Below, in pieces: positions 49,493-56,998 of a stretch of DNA of 58,340 bases (position 1 is the stretch's first letter; each line of letters begins with the position of its first letter). The notes under the pieces were generated by a model that was not told the origin of the DNA, did no database searches, and was given only the letters and a program-made list of their open reading frames with translations. Made by a program: the position numbers and the translations under genes. The stretch comes from JAYEJB01 sp034716415. Lineage in GTDB: Bacteria; Patescibacteriota; Patescibacteriia; SG8-24. The stretch covers positions 1-58,340 of the forward strand of contig JAYEJB010000071.1 in NCBI GenBank assembly GCA_034716415.1, given 5' to 3'.

Positions 49493-49933
49493 TTAGCGCC
49501 TCTCGTACAATCCGACGAGCTGGGCCTTGTCCAATATATGGCCTTCCATCGCGGCCATGATCCCATCGAGCATGGTCTCGGAAGGCAGGTCGAGTTCGGC
49601 ATCCAACGCGTAAACCTTGAAAAAATACCTGTGCGTCCCGGATGGCGGACACGGCCCGCCGTAACCGGTGTTGCCGAAGCTGGTCACCCCCTCCACGGAA
49701 CCCGCGGGCAGGTCGCCCTCGAGCTCGAGAGTCGACTCCGCCGGGATGTTCCAGGCCGTCCAATGGACCCAAGTGCCGGCCGGAGCGTCCGGATCGTCGA
49801 CGATGAGCGCCAGCGACTTCGCGTCCTTGGGAACACCCGTGATCTTGAGCGGCGGCGCCGAATCCTCGCCGTCGCAGGTGAACTTCGGTGGCATGACGCT
49901 CTCGTGCTCGAATTCATGGCTTTCGATCTTCAT
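49493..49933 (-). CDS. YbhB/YbcL-type PEBP (Raf kinase inhibitor-like) protein
   Basis: Members of the phosphatidylethanolamine-binding protein family have an anion-binding pocket; bacterial roles are poorly known. The 146-residue product shows CDGEDSAPPLKITG, LALIVDDPDAPAGTWVHW and the later GGPCPPSGTHRYFFKVYALD. The start is ATG 49933 with AGAGGA at good spacing; an ATG two codons upstream sits too close to it. It precedes thpR in the same direction. Confidence 0.92.
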   Translation of the reverse strand: MKIESHEFEHESVMPPKFTCDGEDSAPPLKITGVPKDAKSLALIVDDPDAPAGTWVHWTAWNIPAESTLELEGDLPAGSVEGVTSFGNTGYGGPCPPSGTHRYFFKVYALDAELDLPSETMLDGIMAAMEGHILDKAQLVGLYERR

Positions 49934-50026
49934 AGGCATTCCTCTATTAATACTGATGTTAGCTTATCGTGATTGGGAGAAGCCTGAAAGTCGACCCCTC
50001 GACGAACCCAGAGCAAAAAAACCGAC

Positions 50027-50296
50027 TCACCTGACCGAAAAGCCTTTCTCTGCAACGGGCTCGATACTATCGCTTTCCAGCTTATCCACATCCGCCATGC
50101 GCGGACCTGTCTTGCACCAGTCCATGAACCCGGCCAACGCACCATTCTCACCCTGAACCTCGATACGCACGGTACCGTCCGGTTCATTACTGATGAATCC
50201 GCTCAAACCGAGACGTTCGGCCTGCTCCTTGGCCGACCAGCGAAAAAAGACTCCTTGTACCCGCCCACGCACCGTTATCGAGAATCTTCTAGTCAT
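50027..50296 (-). CDS. acyP: Acylphosphatase
   Basis: The small enzyme hydrolyses carboxyl-phosphate bonds. The 89 residues have the substrate loop VRGRVQGVFFRWSA with its Arg and the catalytic Asn region GFISNEPDGTVRIEVQG. The ATG at 50296 overlaps the last codons of the upstream hydrolase gene by eight bases, so the two are coupled. Confidence 0.92.
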   Translation of the reverse strand: MTRRFSITVRGRVQGVFFRWSAKEQAERLGLSGFISNEPDGTVRIEVQGENGALAGFMDWCKTGPRMADVDKLESDSIEPVAEKGFSVR

Positions 50297-51167
50297 TGGA
50301 GAGATGTTTCCTGAAGAACCCCCCCACCACCTCGGCGAACTCGACCGAGGCCTGTCCGTGATCACCCGTCTCGAAAAACAGGTACTGCGCGTCGGGATTC
50401 TCGGCCAACGACTCCTTGATACGTTCCGCGTTTTCGAATCCGACGAGTTTATCCTCCCTCGAGTGGATCAGCAGGACCGGCTTATCGGTACCACGCACCG
50501 CGCGTACGGGAGACACCTGCTCCAGACTGACACCCAACACCAGACCGGCAATCAGTTCGGAGGCGAAGGTCAGCGGAGTCCCGAGCGGCCCGAGATACTT
50601 GAACACTTCCTGGGTCATCATCTTCAGATCCGCGTAGGACGCCTCCGCGGCCACGGCATCGATCGCGAGACCCGGATCATCCAACCCCATCAGGGCGACA
50701 GCACCGCCCATCGAGATGCCATAGACGCCGATCTTCCGCGTCCCTTTACCCTCCAGATAACGCACAGCCGCAGTCAGATCCTCGGCCTCCTTTACGCCGA
50801 CGGTCGTGTGGGACCCCTCACTCTCCCCGAAATAGCGGAAATCAAGCAATAACAAGTTAAAATCATCGACCAAAAACTTCGTCCTGGCGAGCATGTCACC
50901 CTTATCGGTCGGATAACCGTGCAGGACGATGATGGTGGAATCGGTCGTGTCGCCCTGCTTCGGTATGTACCACCCAGCGAGCTTCACCCTGTCTTCCGTG
51001 ACCAGACTGACGTTCTCGAACCGGAGATCGAAATGGTCGGGATTGACCGAACTGGCCAGCTTTCTCGGCCTGACCGCGCTGAACAAGCCGAGCGTCGTCA
51101 TGAAGACGAGCGGCACGAGAACGACAATCAGCAAGTCAGTAACGGTGCTTCTTTTGAATAGCATCAT
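50289..51167 (-). CDS. Membrane-anchored alpha/beta hydrolase
   Basis: The 292-residue protein has an N-terminal membrane helix (LLIVVLVPLVFMTTLGLF) and a BAAT/BEM46-like hydrolase domain. The oxyanion strand is IIVLHGYPTDKG, the nucleophile is Ser152 in YGISMGGAVAL, and Asp239 in HSREDKLVG and His270 in GDHGQ complete the triad. The catalytic domain probably faces outside. The first ATG (51167) and the next codon are both ATG. It is first of a leftward run reaching the P-type ATPase. Confidence 0.85.
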   Translation of the reverse strand: MMLFKRSTVTDLLIVVLVPLVFMTTLGLFSAVRPRKLASSVNPDHFDLRFENVSLVTEDRVKLAGWYIPKQGDTTDSTIIVLHGYPTDKGDMLARTKFLVDDFNLLLLDFRYFGESEGSHTTVGVKEAEDLTAAVRYLEGKGTRKIGVYGISMGGAVALMGLDDPGLAIDAVAAEASYADLKMMTQEVFKYLGPLGTPLTFASELIAGLVLGVSLEQVSPVRAVRGTDKPVLLIHSREDKLVGFENAERIKESLAENPDAQYLFFETGDHGQASVEFAEVVGGFFRKHLSND

Positions 51168-51235
51168 AGCAAGGGAAGGATACCACGCGGACGAGTTCGT
51201 TTCAACGCCGAAATCCGTGGATTTCGCCTTAATAA

Positions 51236-51264
51236 TTGACAGGGGCGGCGTTCTTCGGCAAGAT
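51236..51264 (+). promoter_or_regulatory. Candidate promoter of the sigma-like gene
   Basis: TTGACA, 17 bases, CAAGAT (weak). A leader hairpin CCCGTC...GACGGG (about 51297-51322) lies before the start, followed by a GATAAT that could be an alternative -10. Confidence 0.45.
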
Positions 51265-51347
51265 GATAAATCGCTCCATAAAATTCGATTTTTCGCCCGT
51301 CTTCTTGTTCTATTGACGGGATAATCTCAAACGAAAAGGAACGGACT

Positions 51348-52142
51348 ATGTCATGGTCAGCAGGGCTACCGACATATCTACAGAAGTGCATCGACGATGC
51401 GGCGAAGACACCCCGCAGTGAGACGGAGATCCTGGCACTCGTGGCCGAGACCCAAAAAGGCGACATGCGCGCGCGCGAGATCCTGGTGCGACACTTCATG
51501 AACTACGCCGTTTCGATCGCCCATGACATGGAGACCGCGTTCGACTACAGGATCTCCATGGAAGAGTTCCTTCAGACAGCTCTGGAGGAACTGGCCAGGA
51601 CGGCCCGCGTAAGGTTCGATCCGACACGCGGAAAGGCGAAGTTCGCGACAGTGGCGACGTTCTGGATGAGGAAGTACTGCTTCGAAGTGGCGGCCGAGTT
51701 GGGGTACGCACTGAGGAAACCTCGCGGCAAGGACGTCGGCTCGGTGTCGATCGATGTCCCCACAACACCGGACCGGAGCCCGTTCGAGGATTCCCTCCAG
51801 GAGGCGAGCATCGATCCGGAATCGTCCACGGTCATCTCGCGCTCATGGGGCGTCCTCCTGGACATGCTTACGGCCACACTCAATGACATGAAGGAATCCT
51901 GGCGTGAAGCGATCCTGCGACGCGTCCTGAAGGACGATGACGTCCCCGAAGGAATCCGGGATCCGAACCTCATGCTGAACAGGGTTACGCTCTGGAAATA
52001 CGAACGCCACGCCCTGCATGACGCGCGGAAACGGATCGATGCCGTGGCGAAATTGGATGTCATCGGGATTCTCCGGCTGATCGACGCCAAACGCGAACTG
52101 AACGGCTTCGAGAACAGATTCGCACAGGCTCTTGCGGCCTGA
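51348..52142 (+). CDS. Divergent sigma-70 family protein (264 aa)
   Basis: Residues 25-115 follow sigma region 2: ALVAETQKGDMRAREILVRH, FMNYAVSIAHDM, the acidic ISMEEFLQTALEELAR and the promoter-melting-like AKFATVATFWMRKYCFEVA. The rest is weak; a C-terminal helical segment might be region 4, but no clear helix-turn-helix is visible. It may be a specialised sigma factor or a sigma-derived regulator. It starts at ATG 51348 with AAAAGGAACGG upstream. A terminator and then a second, clearer sigma gene follow. Confidence 0.68.
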   Translation: MSWSAGLPTYLQKCIDDAAKTPRSETEILALVAETQKGDMRAREILVRHFMNYAVSIAHDMETAFDYRISMEEFLQTALEELARTARVRFDPTRGKAKFATVATFWMRKYCFEVAAELGYALRKPRGKDVGSVSIDVPTTPDRSPFEDSLQEASIDPESSTVISRSWGVLLDMLTATLNDMKESWREAILRRVLKDDDVPEGIRDPNLMLNRVTLWKYERHALHDARKRIDAVAKLDVIGILRLIDAKRELNGFENRFAQALAA

Positions 52143-52150
52143 CATAAGGA

Positions 52151-52174
52151 CCCGACCTGGTCGGGCCTTTTTTA
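52151..52174 (+). terminator. Terminator between the sigma genes
   Basis: CCCGAC-ctg-GTCGGG followed by CCTTTTTT. Confidence 0.85.
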
Positions 52175-52178
52175 TCCG

Positions 52179-52207
52179 TTGACGGGTGCTCTCGCGCATA
52201 CTAAATT
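52179..52207 (+). promoter_or_regulatory. Promoter of second sigma gene
   Basis: TTGACG, 17 bases, TAAATT, directly after the preceding terminator. Confidence 0.6.
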
Positions 52208-52250
52208 ATGATGTCGCTCATTTACACAACCCTTTTGCCGGAGAGCAGGA

Positions 52251-53219
52251 ATGCCTAAATACTCCAGTCTGGAAACATCGTTCTTCGACGACACGCTATA
52301 CAGAGAGGCGGCAAAAAAGAGACTGCTCGGCCGGGAAGAGGAGGCCGAGCTCATCCGCCACGCGCAGGCCGGCGACAGTAAGGCGCTTGACCGGCTGGTC
52401 CAGCGTAATATCCGGTTCATCTACAGGGTCGCTAGGAAATTCGTCGGCCGCGGCCTCGAATTCGAGGATCTGGTGCAGGAAGGTCAGTTGGGCCTCCTGA
52501 AAGCGGTCGAGAAATTCGACCTCGCCCGAGAAACCAGGCTCACGACCTACGCGTTCCAATGGATCCGGGCCTACTGCGGGCGGGCGGTGACTAGCAACCA
52601 ACTGGTGCGACAGGCGACGACGCAGGCCAAACGCGCGGCGATCGGCACCGTCGGAGAGACGTTCCGCGTCATGACGCTGGAGTTGGAACATGAGCCGACC
52701 GTCGCCGAGCTCGCCGAACGGATGGATATCGACGAGAACGATCTGGTCGGTGTCCTCGGCGCGATGACCGACAACCGAAGACTGTCGCTCGACAGGAATC
52801 AAGACGTTTACAGCGATGCGCCGAACACCACCTACAAGGACCGGATCAAAGATAGCGCGTTGACCCAGGACGTACGCACCGAAGTCACGAAAGTGACGCG
52901 CAGGGCTGGCGCAATCATCGTCCAGGCGATGGGCTCGCTCACCGCACGAGAGCGCGACATCTTCAAGCGGCGCTTCCTGAGCAACCCGAACGAGACCTTG
53001 TCCGCGATCGGAAAGAGCTACCGCCTGAGCCGGGAACGCATCCGCCAGATCGAACGGATAGTGCTCAACAAGACGCGTGGCCGATTGGTCGGACTCGGAC
53101 TCGAGCGGGAGTGCGCCAACATCCTGGAGCTGCTGGCCACGGACTCGGACCGGCCCGGCTACGGCGACTGCATCGAACGGTCGTCACTATTGCTCAAGCC
53201 GTCTACCACGCGAACCTGA
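52251..53219 (+). CDS. RNA polymerase sigma-70 family factor (group 2/3, RpoH-like)
   Basis: The 322-residue protein has region 1.2/2 (LLGREEEAELIRHAQAGD, FEDLVQEGQLGLLKAVEKFD, RLTTYAFQWIRAYCGRAV), region 3 (EPTVAELAERMDIDENDL) and region 4 (LTARERDIFKRRFL, then the helix-turn-helix LSAIGKSYRLSRERIRQIE). It lacks the large N-terminal region of RpoD, so it is an alternative factor. The start is ATG 52251 with GGAGAGCAGG upstream. It lies right after a divergent sigma-like gene but in its own transcription unit. Confidence 0.92.
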   Translation: MPKYSSLETSFFDDTLYREAAKKRLLGREEEAELIRHAQAGDSKALDRLVQRNIRFIYRVARKFVGRGLEFEDLVQEGQLGLLKAVEKFDLARETRLTTYAFQWIRAYCGRAVTSNQLVRQATTQAKRAAIGTVGETFRVMTLELEHEPTVAELAERMDIDENDLVGVLGAMTDNRRLSLDRNQDVYSDAPNTTYKDRIKDSALTQDVRTEVTKVTRRAGAIIVQAMGSLTARERDIFKRRFLSNPNETLSAIGKSYRLSRERIRQIERIVLNKTRGRLVGLGLERECANILELLATDSDRPGYGDCIERSSLLLKPSTTRT

Positions 53220-53228
53220 CAGACACAA

Positions 53229-53255
53229 ACGCGCGACACGCGTCACGCGTTTTTC
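53229..53255 (+). terminator. Terminator after sigma gene
   Basis: ACGCG pairs with CGCGT across a loop that is itself partly self-complementary, and TTTTCTTTCT follows. Confidence 0.65.
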
Positions 53256-53288
53256 TTTCTCACTTTTTCACTTTCTATCCCTCTCACT

Positions 53289-54179
53289 TCATCCGACGGC
53301 CTTCGCGAGCAGTTCGGCCGCACTGACCACTATCGTTCTCGCCGGCATGTCTCCTCTACCCGTTCCGACGACTGTATCCGAAAACATGATAGTCCGAAAA
53401 TTGATTCTCTCTAGCTTGCCTTTCGCGCCCTTCGATAATACGGGATGCGTAGCGCAGAGATGAAATTCACGAAAACCGTTCTTGCGCAAAAGCTTTACCG
53501 CTTCGATGACCGTTCCACCGGTATCGACCTGGTCGTCGACGATGACCGCGGTTCGTCCCGCGATACTGCCACGCAGACCCTGCGCGACGACTCCACCCCT
53601 GCGCATCCGTTTCTTGTCCACCCAGGCGACAGCCGACGCACCGGACAGCTCACCGAACTCACGCGCGCGCTTGACCGCGCCGTGATCAGGGGCGACCACG
53701 GTATGTTCGACACCACGCAATTCCCTTTCCATGCACCCGGCCATCGTCGGTACCATGTTCACCCTGACCAACGGATAACGACAATACTTATCGAGATACG
53801 GCCCATGCGGGTCGACCGAAACAAGACGGGTGACACCGACCTGCCTGAATATGCCCAGCAATGCGGCTGCCGCGACTGAATCCCCTTTCTTGACCGCACG
53901 GTCGTGTCGAGCGTACCCGAAATAGGGCAAGACGAGCGTGATATCTTTAGCGCCGTTACGTTTCAGCGTATCGACAAGCAACAGAGTCGCCAGTGCGGTA
54001 TCTGCCGGCGACTCGGTACGACCGATGACACAGACTTTACGACCGATACCCCTGACTTCCAGATGCATCTCGCCGTTCGGATAGATACCCCAGTCGGCTC
54101 GAGCACTCGCGGCCGGTTTAAGTTGCCGTTTCAACTTCCGCTCGAACGAATTAGGACTCGGTAAAGTGAAGATTTTCAT
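53289..54179 (-). CDS. prs: Ribose-phosphate pyrophosphokinase (PRPP synthetase)
   Basis: This enzyme makes PRPP from ribose-5-phosphate and ATP for nucleotide synthesis. The 296-residue protein has the N-terminal half with GEMHLEVRG, the ATP-site LVLPYFGYARHDR and the SVDPHGPYLDKY metal site. The C-terminal PRPP loop is VIVDDQVDTGGTV. It is somewhat shorter and more diverged than the classic enzyme. It is downstream of a phosphoribosyltransferase gene, separated by a repeat. Confidence 0.88.
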   Translation of the reverse strand: MKIFTLPSPNSFERKLKRQLKPAASARADWGIYPNGEMHLEVRGIGRKVCVIGRTESPADTALATLLLVDTLKRNGAKDITLVLPYFGYARHDRAVKKGDSVAAAALLGIFRQVGVTRLVSVDPHGPYLDKYCRYPLVRVNMVPTMAGCMERELRGVEHTVVAPDHGAVKRAREFGELSGASAVAWVDKKRMRRGGVVAQGLRGSIAGRTAVIVDDQVDTGGTVIEAVKLLRKNGFREFHLCATHPVLSKGAKGKLERINFRTIMFSDTVVGTGRGDMPARTIVVSAAELLAKAVG

Positions 54180-54182
54180 AAA

Positions 54183-54262
54183 AGGCGGGAAGAGCGGGAT
54201 AAGCGGGATAAGCGGGAAAAGAATTACTTCTCCCGCTTCTCCCGCTTCTGCCCCTTCTCCCG
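54183..54262. repeat. AGCGGGA / TCCCGCT microrepeat hairpin
   Basis: Several AGCGGGATA units pair with TCTCCCGCT units. The right half continues into the 3' end of the phosphoribosyltransferase frame and supplies its last residues. Confidence 0.75.
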
Positions 54263-54880
54263 TTCCAACAATTCAACCACCTCGTCATCGTTGACTTCAC
54301 CGAAATCGGAATAATGAGCACCGACCGCCCAGAACATCGTCGGTGTCTCCAGTACGATGAGTTCGTCGACGAGGTTTTCTATCGTCTTCACGGAATCAGA
54401 CGACGCCACCGGTACCGCAACCACGATGCGCTTCGGACCGGCCGCACGCACCGTCTTGATCGCGGCCATCATGGTAAAACCTGTTGCGATTCCATCGTCC
54501 ACGATGATGACGATCCGGTCGCGCATGACTCTCTCTGGCAGACCCTTCCTGTAAGCATTCATGCGACGGTTCGCCTCGACCTTCTCCTTCTCGACTATCT
54601 CTTCAAGACTCTTCGGATCATGCACCGATCGCTCCGCCTCGTTCCAGACGATATCACCCATCTCAGTGATCGCGCCGATGGCGTACTCTGGATTCGACGG
54701 CGCACCGATCTTCCTGGGCACGACGATGTCGAGCGGTAGACCGAGCCGGTCGGCGACGATGCGACCGAGGACCACACCGCCCCTAGGCAACGAAATAACG
54801 ACGCCATCCTCGACGCCCCGATACTCCTCCAGACTGTCTGCCAGCTTCTCACCGGCCTCTGACCTGTCGACAAATGACAT
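54224..54880 (-). CDS. Predicted phosphoribosyltransferase with repeat-derived tail
   Basis: The 218-residue type I PRTase-fold protein (COG1926-like) has VISLPRGGVVLGRIVAD, PRKIGAPSNPEYAIGAI and the PRPP loop IVIIVDDGIATGFTM. The substrate base is unknown. The last dozen residues (EREKGQKREKREK) are encoded by the CCGCTTCTGCCCCTTCTCCC-type repeat, and the same peptide appears inside UvrC. A TACAAT -10 lies 22 bases upstream of ATG 54880. Being next to prs, it may use PRPP locally. Confidence 0.85.
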   Translation of the reverse strand: MSFVDRSEAGEKLADSLEEYRGVEDGVVISLPRGGVVLGRIVADRLGLPLDIVVPRKIGAPSNPEYAIGAITEMGDIVWNEAERSVHDPKSLEEIVEKEKVEANRRMNAYRKGLPERVMRDRIVIIVDDGIATGFTMMAAIKTVRAAGPKRIVVAVPVASSDSVKTIENLVDELIVLETPTMFWAVGAHYSDFGEVNDDEVVELLEREKGQKREKREK

Positions 54881-54916
54881 ATTCGTGTCTGTTCATACCG
54901 ATATTGTAGCACCGAC

Positions 54917-54949
54917 AAGAAAAACCCCGTACCACACAGGGTACGGGGT
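54917..54949 (-). terminator. Terminator of the MFS gene
   Basis: CCCCGTACC-acacag-GGTACGGGG with TTTTTCTTGTC following on the minus strand. Confidence 0.85.
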
Positions 54950-54955
54950 CGACGA

Positions 54956-56128
54956 TCATGAACGTTTCGGACGGAAGATCCAGAGCAAGGCGGAGATCAG
55001 CACCATCAACGTCCCGTTCACGAACCAGGTGACAGCAATCAGAGTTAGATTCTCCTCGTGTCCGCTACTGAGCAGCCAGACACAGACAAGAATGACAGAA
55101 AAACCCAGACGACTGACGAACGACTGCAAGGAGCCGAACGTGGCCCGGTAACTGCTTTCGACCCGGCGCTGTACATATGTATCAAGCAACGGCCTAAACA
55201 GACCACGTCCGACCTCGTGCATGAAAGCCAGCATCAGCGGAGCGACGATCCCTGAGAAGAGACCGGTAAAAACCATTCCGACGGCAGTCATCATCAAGGC
55301 TATCAACACACCCGTCGACTCACTGGCATTGGTCCAGCCATCACGTCTCGCAAGATAGGCACCGAGCATGCTACCACCGATAATGATCAACCATACGTAC
55401 GACAATCCACTGTGTCCGGTACGGGCAGCGAAGAACGGAGCCCAGTAGTGATTGAACGACAACACCAGCCCCAACGAGCAGGCAACCACCATCGCCCAAA
55501 CCAGACCGTTCCCCTGTTTCAACACAGTGACGCTCTTATGCAGTGCATCGAACTCTGTCACCCGCTCAACAGGTTCACCGTCTCCGTTCATGAAACAGCA
55601 CGTGACCACGATCATCCCGATACCACCGATGACACTCGCCAGAATCGCCGCGCGCAGACTGTGTGCACCGATAAAGGCACCGATTACACCACCGCACAGG
55701 CAGGTCATGGACATGCAAATCGCGCTCGTAGCCAACACCTTGCGCAGACGATGGCTTTCTCCCTGTTTGGAGAGCGCATCTGTCACCCAGGCCAGCTCTG
55801 CTCCGGAAAGAAAGGCGAAAGCTACGCCCATCATGATTTCACACACCAGAGCCGACCATAAACCGTTCGCAAACGCCAGTGCTAAATGACTCAATGTGTA
55901 TACCACCGCACCGATTCGGACTGACCAAGCCCGACCTCTTCCGTCCGCTAACATGCCGGTCGGCAACTCCGCCAACACGATAGTCAGAAAGAAGACCGCG
56001 TTGATCAGCGCCACCTGCGGCAAGGTGACTCCGACACTGGTCAGATACGGCACGTATGCCGTCGACGTCAGACCCATGGCAAAACCGTTCGCTGACATGA
56101 AAAGAACGTAAACCGTTGAAGCCTTCAC
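54956..56128 (-). CDS. MFS transporter (probable drug or solute exporter)
   Basis: The 390-residue protein has 11-12 helices. The loop motif after helix 2 reads ELPTGMLADGRGRAWSVRIG, a form of the MFS GxxxDRxGRR signature common in drug exporters. The GTG start at 56128 follows AGGGAGG. The mRNA leader is about 190 bases and holds a short ORF, a long hairpin and an intrinsic-terminator-like stem, so expression is probably attenuated. The substrate cannot be told from the sequence. Confidence 0.88.
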   Translation of the reverse strand: MKASTVYVLFMSANGFAMGLTSTAYVPYLTSVGVTLPQVALINAVFFLTIVLAELPTGMLADGRGRAWSVRIGAVVYTLSHLALAFANGLWSALVCEIMMGVAFAFLSGAELAWVTDALSKQGESHRLRKVLATSAICMSMTCLCGGVIGAFIGAHSLRAAILASVIGGIGMIVVTCCFMNGDGEPVERVTEFDALHKSVTVLKQGNGLVWAMVVACSLGLVLSFNHYWAPFFAARTGHSGLSYVWLIIIGGSMLGAYLARRDGWTNASESTGVLIALMMTAVGMVFTGLFSGIVAPLMLAFMHEVGRGLFRPLLDTYVQRRVESSYRATFGSLQSFVSRLGFSVILVCVWLLSSGHEENLTLIAVTWFVNGTLMVLISALLWIFRPKRS

Positions 56129-56154
56129 TGCATCCTCCCTTGTTCAGGCCACCA

Positions 56155-56177
56155 AAAAACCCGGGGTGTTCCCGGGC
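56155..56177 (-). terminator. Terminator-like stem in the MFS leader
   Basis: GC-rich stem CCGGG-aacac-CCCGG followed by TTTTTTGG on the minus strand, between the leader ORF and the MFS start. In this position it would act as an attenuator. Confidence 0.65.
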
Positions 56178-56206
56178 CAATTTGATGTCAGAGCTACCTT
56201 TTGGGG

Positions 56207-56314
56207 CTATGCATGTGATTCAGACACCATGTGGACCGGGAACGCGAAATCCGTCGGCAGATAACCGACGTCCGACTTCGCGATGAAATTGGTCCACATT
56301 TGATGTCTTTCCAT
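56207..56314 (-). CDS. Near-leaderless 35-codon leader ORF of the MFS gene
   Basis: The ORF begins MERHQMWTNFIAKSDVGYLP and ends TAG. Its ATG is 8 bases after the -10 box, so it would be within about two bases of the transcript start. Its body overlaps the two arms of a long hairpin. This arrangement (promoter, short ORF, structure, terminator, transporter) resembles ribosome-controlled attenuation of resistance genes. Confidence 0.45.
   Translation of the reverse strand: MERHQMWTNFIAKSDVGYLPTDFAFPVHMVSESHA
56228..56299 (-). promoter_or_regulatory. Structured leader hairpin upstream of MFS gene
   Basis: ATGTGGACC pairs with GGTCCACAT, CGCGAA with TTCGCG, and CGTCGG with CCGACG around a TTATCTG loop. 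Short internal loops separate the stems. It lies fully within the 5' leader. Confidence 0.7.
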
Positions 56315-56322
56315 ACTTATTG

Positions 56323-56351
56323 ACGCTAGCAGGCCCCGAGCAGGCTGTCAA
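56323..56351 (-). promoter_or_regulatory. MFS leader promoter
   Basis: TTGACA, 17 bases ending TGC, TAGCGT on the minus strand. Confidence 0.65.
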
Positions 56352-56377
56352 CAGTAGCCGGCCGTTCTGTTCCAATG

Positions 56378-56420
56378 AAGACTCCCCAGGCTGAAGCCCG
56401 CGGTGTTCTGCGGAGGCGAA
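56378..56420. repeat. AGACTCCCC...TCTGCGGAGG dispersed repeat
   Basis: A relative of the element at 32398: GACTCCCCAGGCTGAAGCCC followed by TTCTGCGGAGG. Confidence 0.6.
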
Positions 56421-56445
56421 TAAAAAATCCGGCTTAGACCGGATT
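56421..56445 (-). terminator. Terminator of the 56452-56883 gene
   Basis: AATCCGG-cttaga-CCGGATT with TTTTTTA following on the minus strand. Confidence 0.8.
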
Positions 56446-56451
56446 CTGCTG

Positions 56452-56883
56452 TCACTGGACAGCCTTCCTGTCGCTCGGCAGGATCTTGATCTCGTCGAGC
56501 CAGACCTCGCGGATCGGTGATGTCTTGACGTGGAAGGTCTCACCCCCATGTTCAAACGAGAACTCCAGGCTCATTCCGAGCTGAATGACGGCGCTGAAAA
56601 GCGCATTGCCCCACGGATTAGACGACCCGATCAGGTAGCCTTCCACGCGTGCCTTTTCTTCTACGCCGTCTCCGAGCTTCTCTTCAATGACCCCGCCCAT
56701 CAGGAGTACATCACGCTTACCCTGCTCCAGTATGATGATGACGTACTCCGAGTACCTGGTCTTGACGGTAATCGGAATCAACCCCTCGATATCGCTGATC
56801 TGAATACCTTCATCGCCGGCATACTTATCGATGATAGCTTTCAATTCCACCGGCACCTTTTCTGTCTCTTCTTGATCTGTCAT
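56452..56883 (-). CDS. Hypothetical protein (143 aa)
   Basis: I do not recognise this soluble acidic protein. It has alternating strands (PITVKTRYSEYVIIILEQ, VLLMGGVIEEKLGDG) and a Trp-containing end (REVWLDEIKIL). The ATG at 56883 follows GAGGGGTGAGG; a GTG two codons upstream is possible. It is a single-gene unit with its own terminator. Confidence 0.68.
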   Translation of the reverse strand: MTDQEETEKVPVELKAIIDKYAGDEGIQISDIEGLIPITVKTRYSEYVIIILEQGKRDVLLMGGVIEEKLGDGVEEKARVEGYLIGSSNPWGNALFSAVIQLGMSLEFSFEHGGETFHVKTSPIREVWLDEIKILPSDRKAVQ

Positions 56884-56962
56884 CCTCACCCCTCTGACTA
56901 TCGTCTGAAATGTACGATATTGGAGAATACCTTTTACCGCTTATCGTGTCAATCCTAGTACC

Positions 56963-56989
56963 AAAAAGGCGGGTCAGACCCGCCTTTTT
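56963..56989. terminator. Terminator of the exported-protein gene
   Basis: AAGGCGGGT-cag-ACCCGCCTT with T runs on both strands. Confidence 0.85.
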
Positions 56990-56998
56990 GAATCTTAT

